NCBI RefSeq assembly: GCF_018446385.1
Contig: NC_055990.1
Span: 27,923,891 to 27,987,890, forward strand
Direction of reading: 5' to 3'
DNA length: 64,000 nucleotides
DNA from: Zingiber officinale
Lineage: Eukaryota; Streptophyta; Magnoliopsida; Zingiberales; Zingiberaceae
This document shows, piece by piece, positions 11,160 through 22,333 of the stretch (position 1 is the stretch's first letter; every line of letters starts with the position of its first letter). A program made the position numbers and the translations under genes. Under the pieces are notes generated by a model. It made no database searches, was not told where the DNA came from, and saw only the letters and a list, made by a program, of their open reading frames with translations.

Positions 11160-12617
11160 TATTTTAATCTAAATTTTTATAAATTATTTTTAGACTCTAT
11201 CTAAGAAGTTTCATACCAATACCAACAGATATATCTGTTTTAAAATTCATCACAAATTTTCGTGTGACAAAATTAATGACTGTTTATGTTGCTCATAGCT
11301 CGTCCTAAATTGCTACAATTAAAACCTAAATTTGCCATAAAATTTGCAAGAAAAAAAATAGTACATCATAAAACTCATCTTTGATCCAAGATAAAAACAG
11401 TTTTCGTCCTTGATTACCGAAGAATAATTCGTCAATTAGATATGAAAATTTGTAAACCCATAATTTTTTTTATGTATTTTTAAAGTGGAAATTTAATAAT
11501 ATTTCCAATAATGATTTCGCTACAACTTATCAATTTAAATCATATTTAATTGATTTAAAATATCTTCTAATTGATTGAAGTCCTAATCAGTTGAGCACGC
11601 GTCAACGGACTTTTTGTTTCCAGTGCTCAGTACGCGATGACACCTGACATTATTTTTAGTGGTCAAATTGAGGACGCAATGACTGACATTTTTTTAATCG
11701 ACTAATGTATTAATTATGAATTCGAGCATAATGGATTCATTCAATTTTTTAATATATATATTAGATATATAAATCTTGCATTAATCCTTTGATTAATCTG
11801 AATAGACGATTTGATCTCATATTGTTCCATCAAGTAAATTAAAAAACAGCATAATGGCTTGACATTTCAGTTTCATTAATAGTTAAATCCTCCTATATCT
11901 AATCTGCATAAAAATTCAACTCTAATTATTTGAGCAACGTGTGGTATCTTTTTCCACCACACCAAGTAGGCCCGGTAATGAAGTCGTTGAAGCAGGTTGA
12001 AGAAGGATAAGGAAATCTTTGGGCAGTTTGATAAATTTAAGTATTTGGAAAATTTTAAATTATTTTTATTTTTCAATGATTTTTCTTACCGATGACTGAA
12101 GAATTAGACTGACGATGCGACGTCATTCTCGTCTCAAATTTCAATGCATTGTTTGATTTCCTTTCCACGGGACTGAGACATTATCCAATTTGGTTACGAA
12201 AACTTGGGACCGGCGTTGAAGAAGTCAATTACTTCTATTTTTCCAATGTTTTGTTTGATATCCTTTCCTCGCTAATGTAAGATTTACAAGAGACTCGTAA
12301 AATTTTAAAAAAAAAAAACTGAATAAAAAGTCTTCAACTGTTGTAGATACGAGATTTAAGGATCTTAATTTAAGAGTAATCTTATTCTTTTATCTCAAAA
12401 TTAATATATATAACTCATGCTTTCAAAGAAAAAAATTATTTAGAGCTCTGATCATTTAAAATATTTTAATAAATTTTTATATCATTAATGTGATATATTA
12501 AGATCATAAAAAAAAAAAAACTTATTTAGAATTCTAACAAGATCCTAAATCATTAATCCAATTTGGTTAAGAAACAGCGTTGAAGAAGTCAGTCGCTTCA
12601 AAATTCCAGCGACGCCA
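11160..12617. other. Upstream region of the first receptor kinase
   Basis: AT-rich, no gene. Blocks at about 11480-11600, 11690-11740 and 12101-12140 match blocks at about 17470-17550, 17580-17630 and 17722-17770 upstream of the second receptor kinase, so the duplication included over 1 kb of 5' flank. A 374-base internal insertion or duplication is seen only here: the segment at 12184-12236 recurs at 12558-12603. Confidence 0.6.
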
Positions 12618-12624
12618 TTAAATA
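12618..12624 (+). promoter_or_regulatory. TATA-like box of first receptor kinase
   Basis: ttaaata within gacgccattaaatattcc, 50 bases before the ATG at 12674. The same words occur before the second kinase at 17864-17870, so this block is conserved between the duplicates. Confidence 0.4.
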
Positions 12625-12673
12625 TTCCATATTCATCTTCAACCTCTTGCGCGCCGCTCATCAGCCATTAACA

Positions 12674-15100
12674 ATGGCAATGGCTTATTCATGTTCAAGT
12701 GCAACTTCATTCTTGTTCTTGTCCATCATTCTTTTCCTCTCTCTTGTCTCCTTCACCTTCGCAACAACGTCAACTGACACAATCTCTGCACAACATTCTC
12801 TGACCGGAAATCAGACAATCACCTCCGGAGGCGGCACGTTCGTGCTTGGTTTCTTCACGCCTCAAGGCAGCGGTGGCAACTACTACTACGTCGGCATCTG
12901 GTACGGTAAGATCTCTGTGCTCACCCCCGCGTGGGTAGCCAACAGAGTCACTCCGGTCACGGACCCAACCACGTCGGAGCTTAAGATCTCTGACGATGGC
13001 AACCTCGTCCTCCTCCACCAGTTCAAATCCATCATATGGTCCACCAACGTCACCACAATCTCATCCTCCAACTCCACAGTTGCGGTCATCCTTGACAATG
13101 GTAATCTCCAGCTCAGGGATGGATCCAACTCCTCGCTCGTCTTCTGGCAGAGCTTTGATCACCCCACTGAAACTTATCTTCCTGGTGCCAAGTTTGGGTT
13201 CAATAAGATCACCAAAAGATCCCAACAACTCACTTCCTGGAAGAATAAAGTTGACCCTTCTCCTGGGATCTTCACCTTTGAGATGGGTCCGAATGGACTC
13301 TTACAATACTTGATTTTATGGAATATGTCTCGGATATATTGGGCTAGCGGACTGTGGGATGGCTACGAATTTAGTTCAGTGCCTGTGGGATATATGTACC
13401 ACATGCAACTTGTCAATGATACAGATGAGATGTATATCACATACATGTTAGATATTGCCAATCATTCCATGTATAGAGAGGTACTGGATTATGATACCGG
13501 CCAGATCCAAGGACTGGTGTGGATGGAGAATTCGAAGTCATGGATGCTCATCTGGGCTCAACCAACAAGCAAGTGCTCAGTTTATGGGGTATGTGGACCT
13601 TTTGGCAGCTGCACTGACTTCACCTCACCCTTCTGTTATTGTGTTAAAGGTTTCAGGATCAAGTCTCAGACAGATTGGGATTTGGGTGATAGAAGTCAGG
13701 GCTGTGAGAGGAAGACTGGTTTACAATGCAGTGGTCTAAACAACTCTGTCGATTCAGAGAAAGATGGCTTCTTTGAGATGACAAATGTTAGGCTGCCTGA
13801 TAGCCCCAACACTTTGTCCACAGCCGGAAGCAGGGAAGGCTGCGAGTTGTCTTGCTTGAGAAATTGCTCCTGCAATGCTTATTCCTACAATGATAGTGGC
13901 TGCTTTGTTTGGCATAGAGGGTTGCTGAATCTGCAAGAACAATATAATCAATCTGATGCAGGTACTCTTTACCTGCGCTTGGCTGCCTCAGAGTTGCAAT
14001 CTTCTGAGAGCAACAAGAGAATGGCAACACACATATCCGTCGGAGTCATCGTGCCGGCTGTTGTAGTTTGTTTGTTCATCATTGGGGGTTTGGTATGGAA
14101 GAGAGAGAGGAAGAGAGCTATTCAAAACTCAAAAGTTGTGCAGAATTCTTTGGTTTCCTTCATGTATGATGAGCTGAGGATTGCCACCAAAAACTTCTCC
14201 GAAAAGCTTGGAGCAGGGGGCTTTGGGTCCGTGTTTAAAGGGTCGTTGCCTGGCTCAATTGATATTGCTGTGAAGAAGCTCGAGGGTCTTTACCAAGGCG
14301 AGAAGCAGTTCCGAGCCGAGGTGAGCACACTAGGAGCCATTCAACATGTAAACCTCATTAGGCTAATCGGCTTTTGCTCTCAAGGGACCAAGAAGTTGTT
14401 GGCCTATGAGTTCATGCCAAGCGGTTCGTTAGCTGATCACCTTTTTCGTAGCAACTTGAATGTTTTGGACTGGAAAACAAGATATCAAATCGCTATTGGA
14501 ACTGCAAGAGGGTTAGCCTATCTCCATGAGCAATGCAGGGACAACATCATACATTGTGACATTAAGCCAGAGAACATACTGTTGGATGATGCACTTGTGC
14601 CAAAAGTAGCTGATTTTGGTCTAGCAAAGCTGGTCGGAAGGAACTTTAGCAAAGTTCTCACGACCATTCGAGGAAGTAGAGGGTACATTGCGCCCGAATG
14701 GATTTCAGGTATGCCCATCACTACAAAAGTAGATGTTTACAGCTACGGAATGATGTTGTTCGAGATCATATCAGGAAAAAGAAACTTAATGTATACGGGA
14801 GAAAGTAGTTTCGAGTTCTTCCCCTTAGTCGCAACAAACAAACTCGTAATTGGAGATGTCAAAAGCTTGCTAGACCAGAGGCTAGAGGGTAAAGCCAACT
14901 CAGAAGAGTTTGAAATAGCTTGTAAACTTGCCTGCTGGTGCATTCAAGATAACGAAAGCTCGAGGCCAACGATGAGTCAAATTGTTCAAGCTCTAGAGGG
15001 CAATTTAGATGTCGGCATTCCTCCTGTTCCAAGGTCACTCCAAGTCCTAAATGAGTCATGGGCCGAGAGTATCAATTCCTCTAGTTCACATCAGAACTAA
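12674..15100 (+). CDS. G-type lectin S-receptor-like Ser/Thr kinase
   Basis: Intronless, 808 residues from the ATG at 12674 (within acaatggcaatggc, matching the start of the paralogue). It is a plasma-membrane receptor kinase expected to sense an apoplastic ligand and phosphorylate Ser/Thr targets. Order: signal peptide (1 to about 31), bulb-type lectin domain (about 38-150, with WVANR), S-locus glycoprotein region (about 205-300), Cys-rich EGF-like segment (about 300-330), PAN/apple domain (about 350-435, CELSCLRNCSCNAYSY), transmembrane helix (454-475), kinase (about 508-785). The kinase has the glycine loop LGAGGFGSVF (512-521), Lys534, Glu549, HCD (627-629), DFG (647-649) and APE (673-675). 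HCD instead of HRD makes it a non-RD kinase, a class common in immune receptors. Length and single-exon structure fit the At2g19130-like subgroup. No lesion is seen. Confidence 0.93.
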   Translation: MAMAYSCSSATSFLFLSIILFLSLVSFTFATTSTDTISAQHSLTGNQTITSGGGTFVLGFFTPQGSGGNYYYVGIWYGKISVLTPAWVANRVTPVTDPTTSELKISDDGNLVLLHQFKSIIWSTNVTTISSSNSTVAVILDNGNLQLRDGSNSSLVFWQSFDHPTETYLPGAKFGFNKITKRSQQLTSWKNKVDPSPGIFTFEMGPNGLLQYLILWNMSRIYWASGLWDGYEFSSVPVGYMYHMQLVNDTDEMYITYMLDIANHSMYREVLDYDTGQIQGLVWMENSKSWMLIWAQPTSKCSVYGVCGPFGSCTDFTSPFCYCVKGFRIKSQTDWDLGDRSQGCERKTGLQCSGLNNSVDSEKDGFFEMTNVRLPDSPNTLSTAGSREGCELSCLRNCSCNAYSYNDSGCFVWHRGLLNLQEQYNQSDAGTLYLRLAASELQSSESNKRMATHISVGVIVPAVVVCLFIIGGLVWKRERKRAIQNSKVVQNSLVSFMYDELRIATKNFSEKLGAGGFGSVFKGSLPGSIDIAVKKLEGLYQGEKQFRAEVSTLGAIQHVNLIRLIGFCSQGTKKLLAYEFMPSGSLADHLFRSNLNVLDWKTRYQIAIGTARGLAYLHEQCRDNIIHCDIKPENILLDDALVPKVADFGLAKLVGRNFSKVLTTIRGSRGYIAPEWISGMPITTKVDVYSYGMMLFEIISGKRNLMYTGESSFEFFPLVATNKLVIGDVKSLLDQRLEGKANSEEFEIACKLACWCIQDNESSRPTMSQIVQALEGNLDVGIPPVPRSLQVLNESWAESINSSSSHQN

Positions 15101-17863
15101 GGATCACTCTGCCACTTCAACTAATTCTCATATAAGGAGGGTAGCAACTATTAAATTCTGTTAAGTTCCAATTAAACTCTTTCTAGAATGAGTTGTAGTG
15201 AGTTCATAATATTTTATTTTTACATAATTTATTGTATTTAGACTTTCAATCTGCATACGAAGGTTGTATGACAATGCATTATTTTATTTTATTTTTTATT
15301 TCAGATTCTAAATTCATATTCCGATGTTCAGATATGGTTCTCTTCCCATTCTAGACATTCTAGACATGAATATAATGCAACTTTCAAGATAGCAATCGAC
15401 TAAGAACATAGTTGACACGGCGATTGAAGTGGGGTCCTCGAGTCAGGTAAGAGCCCAAGAAGTCCGTTGATATGGTGATCAAAGTCAAGGAATGATCAAC
15501 CTTTGAAACCACCGCAGTCAATTGTCATGGCCGAGAGGTTATCTGACCAGATCATTGAGCCGATTGGATGCTAAGTCCCTCAATATTGATGAATAGCTCA
15601 ATACTAAGTCAGCACTTCCAGAGCTAAGACTCTTTTGCCACTTGAAGATAGCACGACTAACTAGCTTGGTCGAGTAGTCCAGTCGATCAGAACTATAGTC
15701 CGATCAGACAGAATGGACGCCCAGTCTGATTGAACTCTTTGGTTAAATAGATAGGCCAAGTGAGAACAAGTCCCTAACAACACTATAAATCTGATCGGCT
15801 TGCCCTTACAAGCAATTGTCAATTGGGTCACAAGAGGAACTTTGTCGGCTTGCCATGTAAGCATATTGTGGGTCCCTCAACCCAACGACGTCATATTCCT
15901 TTTTGGCGTCTTGTACCACGGAGGACAGAAAATATTCTGTATGCAACTGTATATTAGAAGCTTCCTCTCTGTCAAATGTAGAGATTATAAGTTTATTTTA
16001 GGAAATGTGTCAGATATCGTTATGACATGTTCTATTTTAGAAACACTTTGAGATTCGTGCATAGACAAACAGTAACACTATAAAAGGGGGTCTCCATCTA
16101 CATGCACAGGTACACAACGCAAAAGGTGATTGCGCTCATGCAAGACACCCCTCACAGTCCGTCCCCAAGTTATATGAAGGGAGGTAATTCACATGGTCAA
16201 CTTATAGCTAACCGCCAAGTTGCTAGGTGAGGGAATTTTTTCCCAAAGATATGTGTTCGTTGGAAATTAATCTCTTACCTTATTATAATAAGTCTGTCAT
16301 CCTCTAGTTGACTGACCATTTCGTGAGGACTAGAAGTGCAACATGCACTAGGATAAAGTTTACATGTTCTTAATGATATTCAACTTAAAATATCATTATT
16401 GATACAGGATGTTACGAGCGAACCCAGAGGTAAACGTGAAAGTCAAAGTCATGGTGAGATAGCAGTCAAAATAAATGTATGGTGGCAACTAGACTGTCAT
16501 TCTCATTAGGGTCTAGCTCCTCACTCAGCGATGACATTCGATATAACGACGACCTGTCTAAAAGTCGGTCAGACTTAAGGGATCTAGTGCTCGGCTTGTA
16601 AACTACTAGCCGGCACAAAGACCCGTCGAAATTATGACCCACACTTCATAACTCTATTATATAGCCGGTCGGCTAAAAGGCCGGTCGAGGGTATCTAAGC
16701 TCAGTATCCGCTCTCTCAATATATGGTCCGAGCGGCTCGTTTTCCTGCCGACTGAAACAATCAGTTATGGGTTTGTCTCTTCGTCTGACCGACCCATGAT
16801 GTCCATTCGTTCGACCGGACGGGTGATCCGCTCGACCACTCCTTTGCCAACTAGGATAATCAGACAGTTACCTTTGGCCGAGGCTCTTTCCGTAAACCCC
16901 GACATTGACCGCCTTGACTTTGATCGACATCGTATCCATTGACCCATGACAAGTGGGCTCTCATTAATTTATCACCGCATCATCAGCCATCAAAATAAAT
17001 TAGAAAATACCTATGGATACTTATCCTAGTTAGCCTTCTAAGATCTCTATCTATTAAGGGAAAAATCTCCCATAATATGCCATTGAATCTCAAATTTTAA
17101 ATACCTAATATATTATTGGAGGATCTGACCATGACACTGTTATCTCGAAAGCTTAAATTTGAATCTACTATATTGGAGTCAATAGTTTGATCATCATATA
17201 CATTGGATCAAAAGTATTTGATGGTCTAGAAATCTCAAATTAAAAAAAAATTAAACATGGGTAAACTCATGAGAATATTAAGAGTACAATAATCTGTATT
17301 TAACACTAATTTATGGCCATTAGAATTATTAAACACTTTTAATGACTTTATATGGTTTACAACCGAGAAAAATAAAATTGACAAATTCAAGGGACACTAA
17401 AATTGCCAAGGTGTCATTTCGACATATATATATAAAGTTTATAAAATTTTAAATACTTTAGTTTGACTATAACCAATTGATTTGAATCATATTTTTAATT
17501 GATTAAAAATAATTTTTAATTGATTGAAATACTAATTAGTTTGGTAGTCAATTGGAGTCCTAGTCAATTACTGACTTTATTTTTAGTCGACTACTCTATT
17601 AATTATAAATTTGAGCGGTAAAGGATTCATTGAAACAGGTTGGGCATTTGAAATATTTAAATATATATTTTTATAAATTATTGTTGTTTTTCTTTGATTT
17701 TTCTTTGAGGGCATAAATTGACTAAGGACTGAAGAACTAGACTGATGGTGCGACGTCAGCGTCGTCTCAAATTCCACGAGACTGAGGCATTAATCCAAGA
17801 TGGTTAATAAAAGATTGGAACGGCGTTGAAGGAGTCAGTTCCTTCAAGATGCCAGGGACGCCA
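15101..17863. other. Intergenic region between the two receptor kinases
   Basis: No supported gene. From about 15400 to 16950 the sequence is less AT-rich, with repeated cggtcgg/ccggtcg-type words resembling degraded LTR or non-autonomous retroelement DNA; I could not find paired ends. From about 17470 it becomes homologous to the 5' flank of the first kinase. The short frames here have no domain signal. Confidence 0.4.
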
Positions 17864-17870
17864 TTAAATA
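17864..17870 (+). promoter_or_regulatory. TATA-like box of second receptor kinase
   Basis: ttaaata in the conserved context gacgccattaaatattcc, 43 bases before the ATG at 17913. An ACGT-core word (gcgacgtcagcg) about 120 bases further upstream is shared with the paralogue. Confidence 0.4.
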
Positions 17871-17912
17871 TTCCATGCCCTTCAAGCTCTCGTCGCTCAT
17901 CAGCCATCAGCA

Positions 17913-20444
17913 ATGGCGATGGCTCCTTCAAACGCCAGTGCAACTTCATTCTTCCTCTTGTTCTACACCCTTTCTCTTTTTCTTCTCTCCTTCACCTCCG
18001 CAGCAACGTCAACTGACACAATCTCTGCACAACATTCTCTGACCGGAAACCATACCATCACCTCCGGAGTCGGCACGTTCGTGCTCGGCTTCTTCGCGCC
18101 ACCAGGCAGCGGCGGCAACTACTACATCGGCATCTGGTACGGTCAGGTCTCTGTGCTCACCCCCGCGTGGGTGGCCAACAGAGTCACTCCGGTCACGGAC
18201 CCAACCATGTCGGAGCTTAAGATCTCTAATGATGGCAACCTCGTCCTCCTCGACCAGTTCAAATCTATCATATGGTCCACCAACGTCACCGCCATCTCAT
18301 CCTCCAACTCCACAGTCGCCGTCATCCTGGACAATGGTAATCTCCAGCTCAGGGACGGATCCAACTCCTCGCTCGTCTTCTGGCAGAGCTTTGATCACCC
18401 AACTGACACTTGGCTTCCTGGTGCCAAGTTGGGGTTCAATAAGATCACCAAAAGATCCCAACACCTCACTTCCTGGAAGAATAAAGTTGACCCTTCTCCT
18501 GGGATCTTCACCTTTGAGATGGATCCGACTGGAAGCTTCCAATACTTATTTTTATGGAATTTGTCTCGGATATATTGGGCTAGTGGACTGTGGAATGGCC
18601 ACGAATTTAGTTCAGTCACTGAGACCCCATCAAATTATAGGGACGATATGCAAGTAGTCAATCATACAGATGAGATTTATATCACATACACGGAAGGTGC
18701 CAGTAATCTCACGTCTAGACTAGTACTGGATTATGATTCCGGCCAGAACCAAGTACTGGTGTGGATGGAGATTTCGAAGTCATGGATGCTAGTCTGGTCT
18801 CGACCAAGAAGCAAGTGCACAGTTTATGCAGTATGTGGACCCTTTGGTAGCTGCAGTGACTTCACAATCACAGCCTTCTGCAACTGTGTTAAAGGTTTCA
18901 GGATCAAGTCTCAGACAGATTGGGATTTGGGTGATAGAAGTCAGGGCTGTGAGAGGAAGACTGGTTTACAATGCAGTGGTCTAAACAACGATTCTGCCGA
19001 TTCAGAGAAAGATGGCTTCTTTGAGATGCCAAATGTTAGGCTACCTGATAACCCTAACACTTTGGCCACGGTTGCAAGTAGGGAAGGCTGCGAGTTGGCT
19101 TGCTTGAGTAATTGCTCTTGTAGTGCTTATTCCTACAACGGTAGTGGCTGCTTTGTTTGGCATGGAGGGTTGCTGAATCTGCAAGAACAATATAATCAAT
19201 CTGATGCAGGTACTCTTTACCTACGCTTGGCTGCCTCGGAGTTGCAATATTCTGAAAGAAACAAGAAGAGAGTGGTACGTTTGGTTATCATCAGTGTTAC
19301 TGTTCTGGCCATCTTGTTTTCTAGCGTTCCTGCCATTTTGATTGTGGTAAAGAAGCGAGAAACTAGGCGGATGATTGAGAAAGCAAGGGCTACGCAGAGT
19401 CATCTCGTCTCGTTCACATACAGTGAGCTGCAACAAGCCACACGGAAGTTCTCAACGAAGCTCGGGAGAGGAGGCTTTGGATCAGTGTTTAAAGGGTCGT
19501 TGCCGGGGTCAAATGATATAGCTGTGAAGAAGCTGGAAGGCCTTTGTCAAGGAGAGAAGCAGTTTCGGACGGAGGTGAGCACTGTCGGGAGGATCCAACA
19601 TGTCAACCTCGTTCGTCTACTTGGATTCTGTTCTCAAGGATCGAAGAGGCTTCTCGTGTATGAGTTCATGTCAAATGGCTCCTTGGACTCCCATCTCTTC
19701 CACAACGCCCCTTCCTCTCATTTGAACTGGAAGACAAGATACCAAATTGCAATCGGCATCGCGAGAGGAATAGCCTACCTACACGAGCAATGCAGAGAGT
19801 GCATCATACATTGCGACATCAAGCCGGAGAACATTCTCTTGGATGCTTCGTTCAAACCCAAGGTGGCAGATTTCGGTCTCGCGAAGCTCATGGGAAGAGA
19901 CTTCAGTCGAGTCCTCACGACCTTGCGAGGGACCAAGGGCTATCTCGCCCCCGAATGGATTACTGGCGTCGCCATCACTGCAAAAGCCGATGTCTATAGC
20001 TACGGAATGGTGCTGTTGGAGATCATCTCCGGAAGGCGAAACTTGGAGCAAACAATAGCAGAGGAAGATGACACGAGGTATTTCCCAACGTTTGCAGCGA
20101 GCAAAATGAACGAAGGCGACGCTGCGGGTGTGCTGGATAGCAAGTTGGGGCCTGAAGAAGTTAACATGGAAGAGCTGGACAGAGCTTGCAAGATCGCTTG
20201 CTGGTGCATTCAGGATGACGAGAGGTGCAGGCCAACGATGGGGCAGGTTGTTCAAGTGCTCGAGGGGATCATCGATGTCCATCCGCCTCCCATCCCGAGA
20301 TCACTTCTGCTTTCTTCTGATGTTCCTGAGCCTATCAATTTCTTCTTCGAGTGCTCATCAAGCCGAAGCACTCAGGTAGCGAACACCACTTCAAATTGCT
20401 CTAAGACCGGAAGCCACACGTCAAGTAGCTCTGATAATAAATGA
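17913..20444 (+). CDS. G-type lectin S-receptor-like Ser/Thr kinase, tandem paralogue
   Basis: Intronless, 843 residues, tandem duplicate of the gene at 12674-15100. Order: signal peptide (1 to about 31), bulb-type lectin domain (about 37-150), S-locus region (about 205-300), Cys-rich EGF-like segment (about 300-330), PAN/apple domain (about 345-435), transmembrane helix (456-480), kinase (about 513-785) with loop LGRGGFGSVF (517-526), Lys539, HCD (633-635), DFG (653-655), APE (679-681). It too is non-RD. The Ser/Thr-rich C-terminal tail is longer than in the paralogue (about 35 residues). The extracellular part is nearly identical to the paralogue in the lectin and pre-PAN blocks, but the S-locus stretch (about 235-275), the membrane region and the kinase are more diverged. 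Kinase codons look more GC-rich here. A polyadenylation-like aataaa lies at 20488-20493. Confidence 0.93.
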   Translation: MAMAPSNASATSFFLLFYTLSLFLLSFTSAATSTDTISAQHSLTGNHTITSGVGTFVLGFFAPPGSGGNYYIGIWYGQVSVLTPAWVANRVTPVTDPTMSELKISNDGNLVLLDQFKSIIWSTNVTAISSSNSTVAVILDNGNLQLRDGSNSSLVFWQSFDHPTDTWLPGAKLGFNKITKRSQHLTSWKNKVDPSPGIFTFEMDPTGSFQYLFLWNLSRIYWASGLWNGHEFSSVTETPSNYRDDMQVVNHTDEIYITYTEGASNLTSRLVLDYDSGQNQVLVWMEISKSWMLVWSRPRSKCTVYAVCGPFGSCSDFTITAFCNCVKGFRIKSQTDWDLGDRSQGCERKTGLQCSGLNNDSADSEKDGFFEMPNVRLPDNPNTLATVASREGCELACLSNCSCSAYSYNGSGCFVWHGGLLNLQEQYNQSDAGTLYLRLAASELQYSERNKKRVVRLVIISVTVLAILFSSVPAILIVVKKRETRRMIEKARATQSHLVSFTYSELQQATRKFSTKLGRGGFGSVFKGSLPGSNDIAVKKLEGLCQGEKQFRTEVSTVGRIQHVNLVRLLGFCSQGSKRLLVYEFMSNGSLDSHLFHNAPSSHLNWKTRYQIAIGIARGIAYLHEQCRECIIHCDIKPENILLDASFKPKVADFGLAKLMGRDFSRVLTTLRGTKGYLAPEWITGVAITAKADVYSYGMVLLEIISGRRNLEQTIAEEDDTRYFPTFAASKMNEGDAAGVLDSKLGPEEVNMEELDRACKIACWCIQDDERCRPTMGQVVQVLEGIIDVHPPPIPRSLLLSSDVPEPINFFFECSSSRSTQVANTTSNCSKTGSHTSSSSDNK

Positions 20445-20487
20445 GAAATCGTATGGAAAATGCAAAATCAGTAGTTGAATTAGGATC

Positions 20488-20493
20488 AATAAA
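20488..20493 (+). terminator. Polyadenylation-like signal of second receptor kinase
   Basis: aataaa 44 bases after the stop codon, followed by a T/A-rich stretch. This is a fair plant near-upstream element, but plant signals are degenerate. Confidence 0.35.
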
Positions 20494-20793
20494 TTTTGTT
20501 ATAATAAAAAGGAAAGAACTAGCAGATTACTTCAATACATGTAGCTGCAAGCAAAGCAGAGATGTTTTTCTGCTGTAGGTTGTTGCTGATTGCCTTGCAG
20601 AACCAGTTGTTTGGCTTCTTTGTTGCTGGTAATCAAGTGAATTGATTGGTCACTCCTAATTGTTTTTACTTTAAGAAAAAAATTCGGACTGAATGAATGA
20701 CTGATGAGGCAATTGTTTAGTGGCCTTTTTTTCCCAGTTGTGGACTTTTCTTCAGCGTGCAGAGCTTTAGTGGTTAGACTGAGAAGTCAATTG

Positions 20794-21480
20794 TGTTGGA
20801 GATAATTATATTTATTAAGTGGATTTATTTATAAGTTGCATAATTGAATATGATCGAGTCATCTCGGATGGATCTAGTGGCTAGCACATGAGGTGTTGTC
20901 ATCAATGAAGTATGGGATTCGAATTTCGGCAAAGTCGAGGTAAATGTCTCTCTTATGTGCTAGTCACTATTCCAAAGGCTAGTAGCCGTCTGTGATTTAC
21001 CTCCTCCGTGTTGGTCTTGGGACGGGTTGGTGGAGGCGCTGGGGGCGAGCGTATTCGTCTTTGCCACCAATAAGTGAATATGATCCGAATTTTTTAAAGT
21101 GATCTAACTTATGTCTAGTGGATTTCGGATAATTGACTATGGATCTCATATGTATAGAATCTATAGTCCCGCATCTATTATTATTGATGGGCTGATAATA
21201 GATGTGTACTATATAATGGATTGATCCCCAGAGGATTAAGGAAATCTTGAGACGTCTCTTCGTTCCCTATTGACAAAGAAAATTTGGCGCGACCCTAAAT
21301 AACAAAGATATGACTTTTCAATCAGGTTCTTTGTCATTATGTTTATGTATTATTTACTTTCTTATGATATGTTCTCGATAAAATGAAGATTCATGCACAT
21401 ATGTGCTTGTTTTTCCTATACAAATTCTTATTTTAATTATCTAGAATTCATGCGGCTTAGATTTTTACGAGAACCTTTCA
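20794..21480 (+). repeat. Left LTR of copia E, carrying a SINE
   Basis: Aligns to the right LTR at 27535-28063 except for a 230-base insertion (SINE plus one target copy) and a deletion of about 80 bases near 21290. It ends two bases before the primer site. Confidence 0.92.
20856..21074 (+). mobile_element. SINE inserted in the left LTR of E
   Basis: A 219-base insertion flanked by the 11-base direct repeat tgaatatgatc (20845-20855 and 21075-21085) and absent from the right LTR. It has an A-box-like tggctagcacatgagg and a B-box-like gggattcgaattt near its start, as expected for an internal RNA polymerase III promoter. The body ends near gtctttgccacca. A diverged relative lies at 30228-30422. 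The insertion is younger than element E. Confidence 0.85.
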
Positions 21481-21482
21481 AT

Positions 21483-21498
21483 TGGTATCAGAGTCAGG
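21483..21498 (+). other. Primer binding site of copia E
   Basis: tggtatcagagtcagg, two bases after the left LTR. It is complementary to the 3' end of initiator-Met tRNA, with one change from the usual tggtatcagagc. Confidence 0.9.
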
Positions 21499-22333
21499 TT
21501 TTTGTTTCCTCGTTTTCATAAGTAATAAATTTTAAATTTTTCGTCGATTGATTATTTGTATGCTAGATTAAGTTTTTCTAATATAATACAATTATTTGAT
21601 CGTCGAAATCTTTTGTATAGAAAATCTAGGAAAGGTTTGATCTTCCATGTAGCAATAGTTTAATGGATTGGTTTGATCGACCAATCGAGTACCAAGTCTA
21701 AAACTTCTAACAAATTGATTAAGAATTTTTCTTAAATAATTTTTCAATCTTAAATTCGTGACTACGATTAATTAATAATCGATTAAAATTATTTTTAATT
21801 GATTGATTATTGACTGTTTCAATTAAGTTTTTTTTTAATCAATGCGATTAAGTTTACTGTTAATCGATTAAGAAAAAAAAACGGATTCAACGAAACAATG
21901 TTCTAATAAAAAAAAAGGTTTCAAAATAATACTGTTTCAAAAAAAAATGAAACAGTACCCAAAAAATATTTTTTAAATAAATGATACTGTTTCATGCGTA
22001 AAGCATATATATATATATGTTTTTTTTAAACACTTGTTTCAACTTTAATGTTCCAATATGAACAGTAAAATTAATTAATTAATTAGTTTTAAATAATACT
22101 ATTTAATAATAGAATTTACAGGAACGTGAGTTATATATATATATATATATAATTATGTCGTATATAATAGGTTTTCAAATCGATTGGGATAATCGATTGG
22201 AATACATCAATCAATCGATTATCATAAGGTATATATCAATCAATGAATAGGTCTAATTTTATATTGTTAAAGCTTATTAAATAATTTCTATTTTAATTAA
22301 GTTCCTAGTATTTTCTTGGATCTATCTACACAA

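Noticed and set aside
12770..13128. Open frames antisense to the lectin domain of the first kinase
   Set aside because: Opposite-strand shadows of a GC-rich coding region; the same shadows recur in the paralogue.
15405..16990. A complete LTR element between the two kinases
   Set aside because: Composition looks retroelement-like, but I found no paired LTRs, primer site or target duplication.
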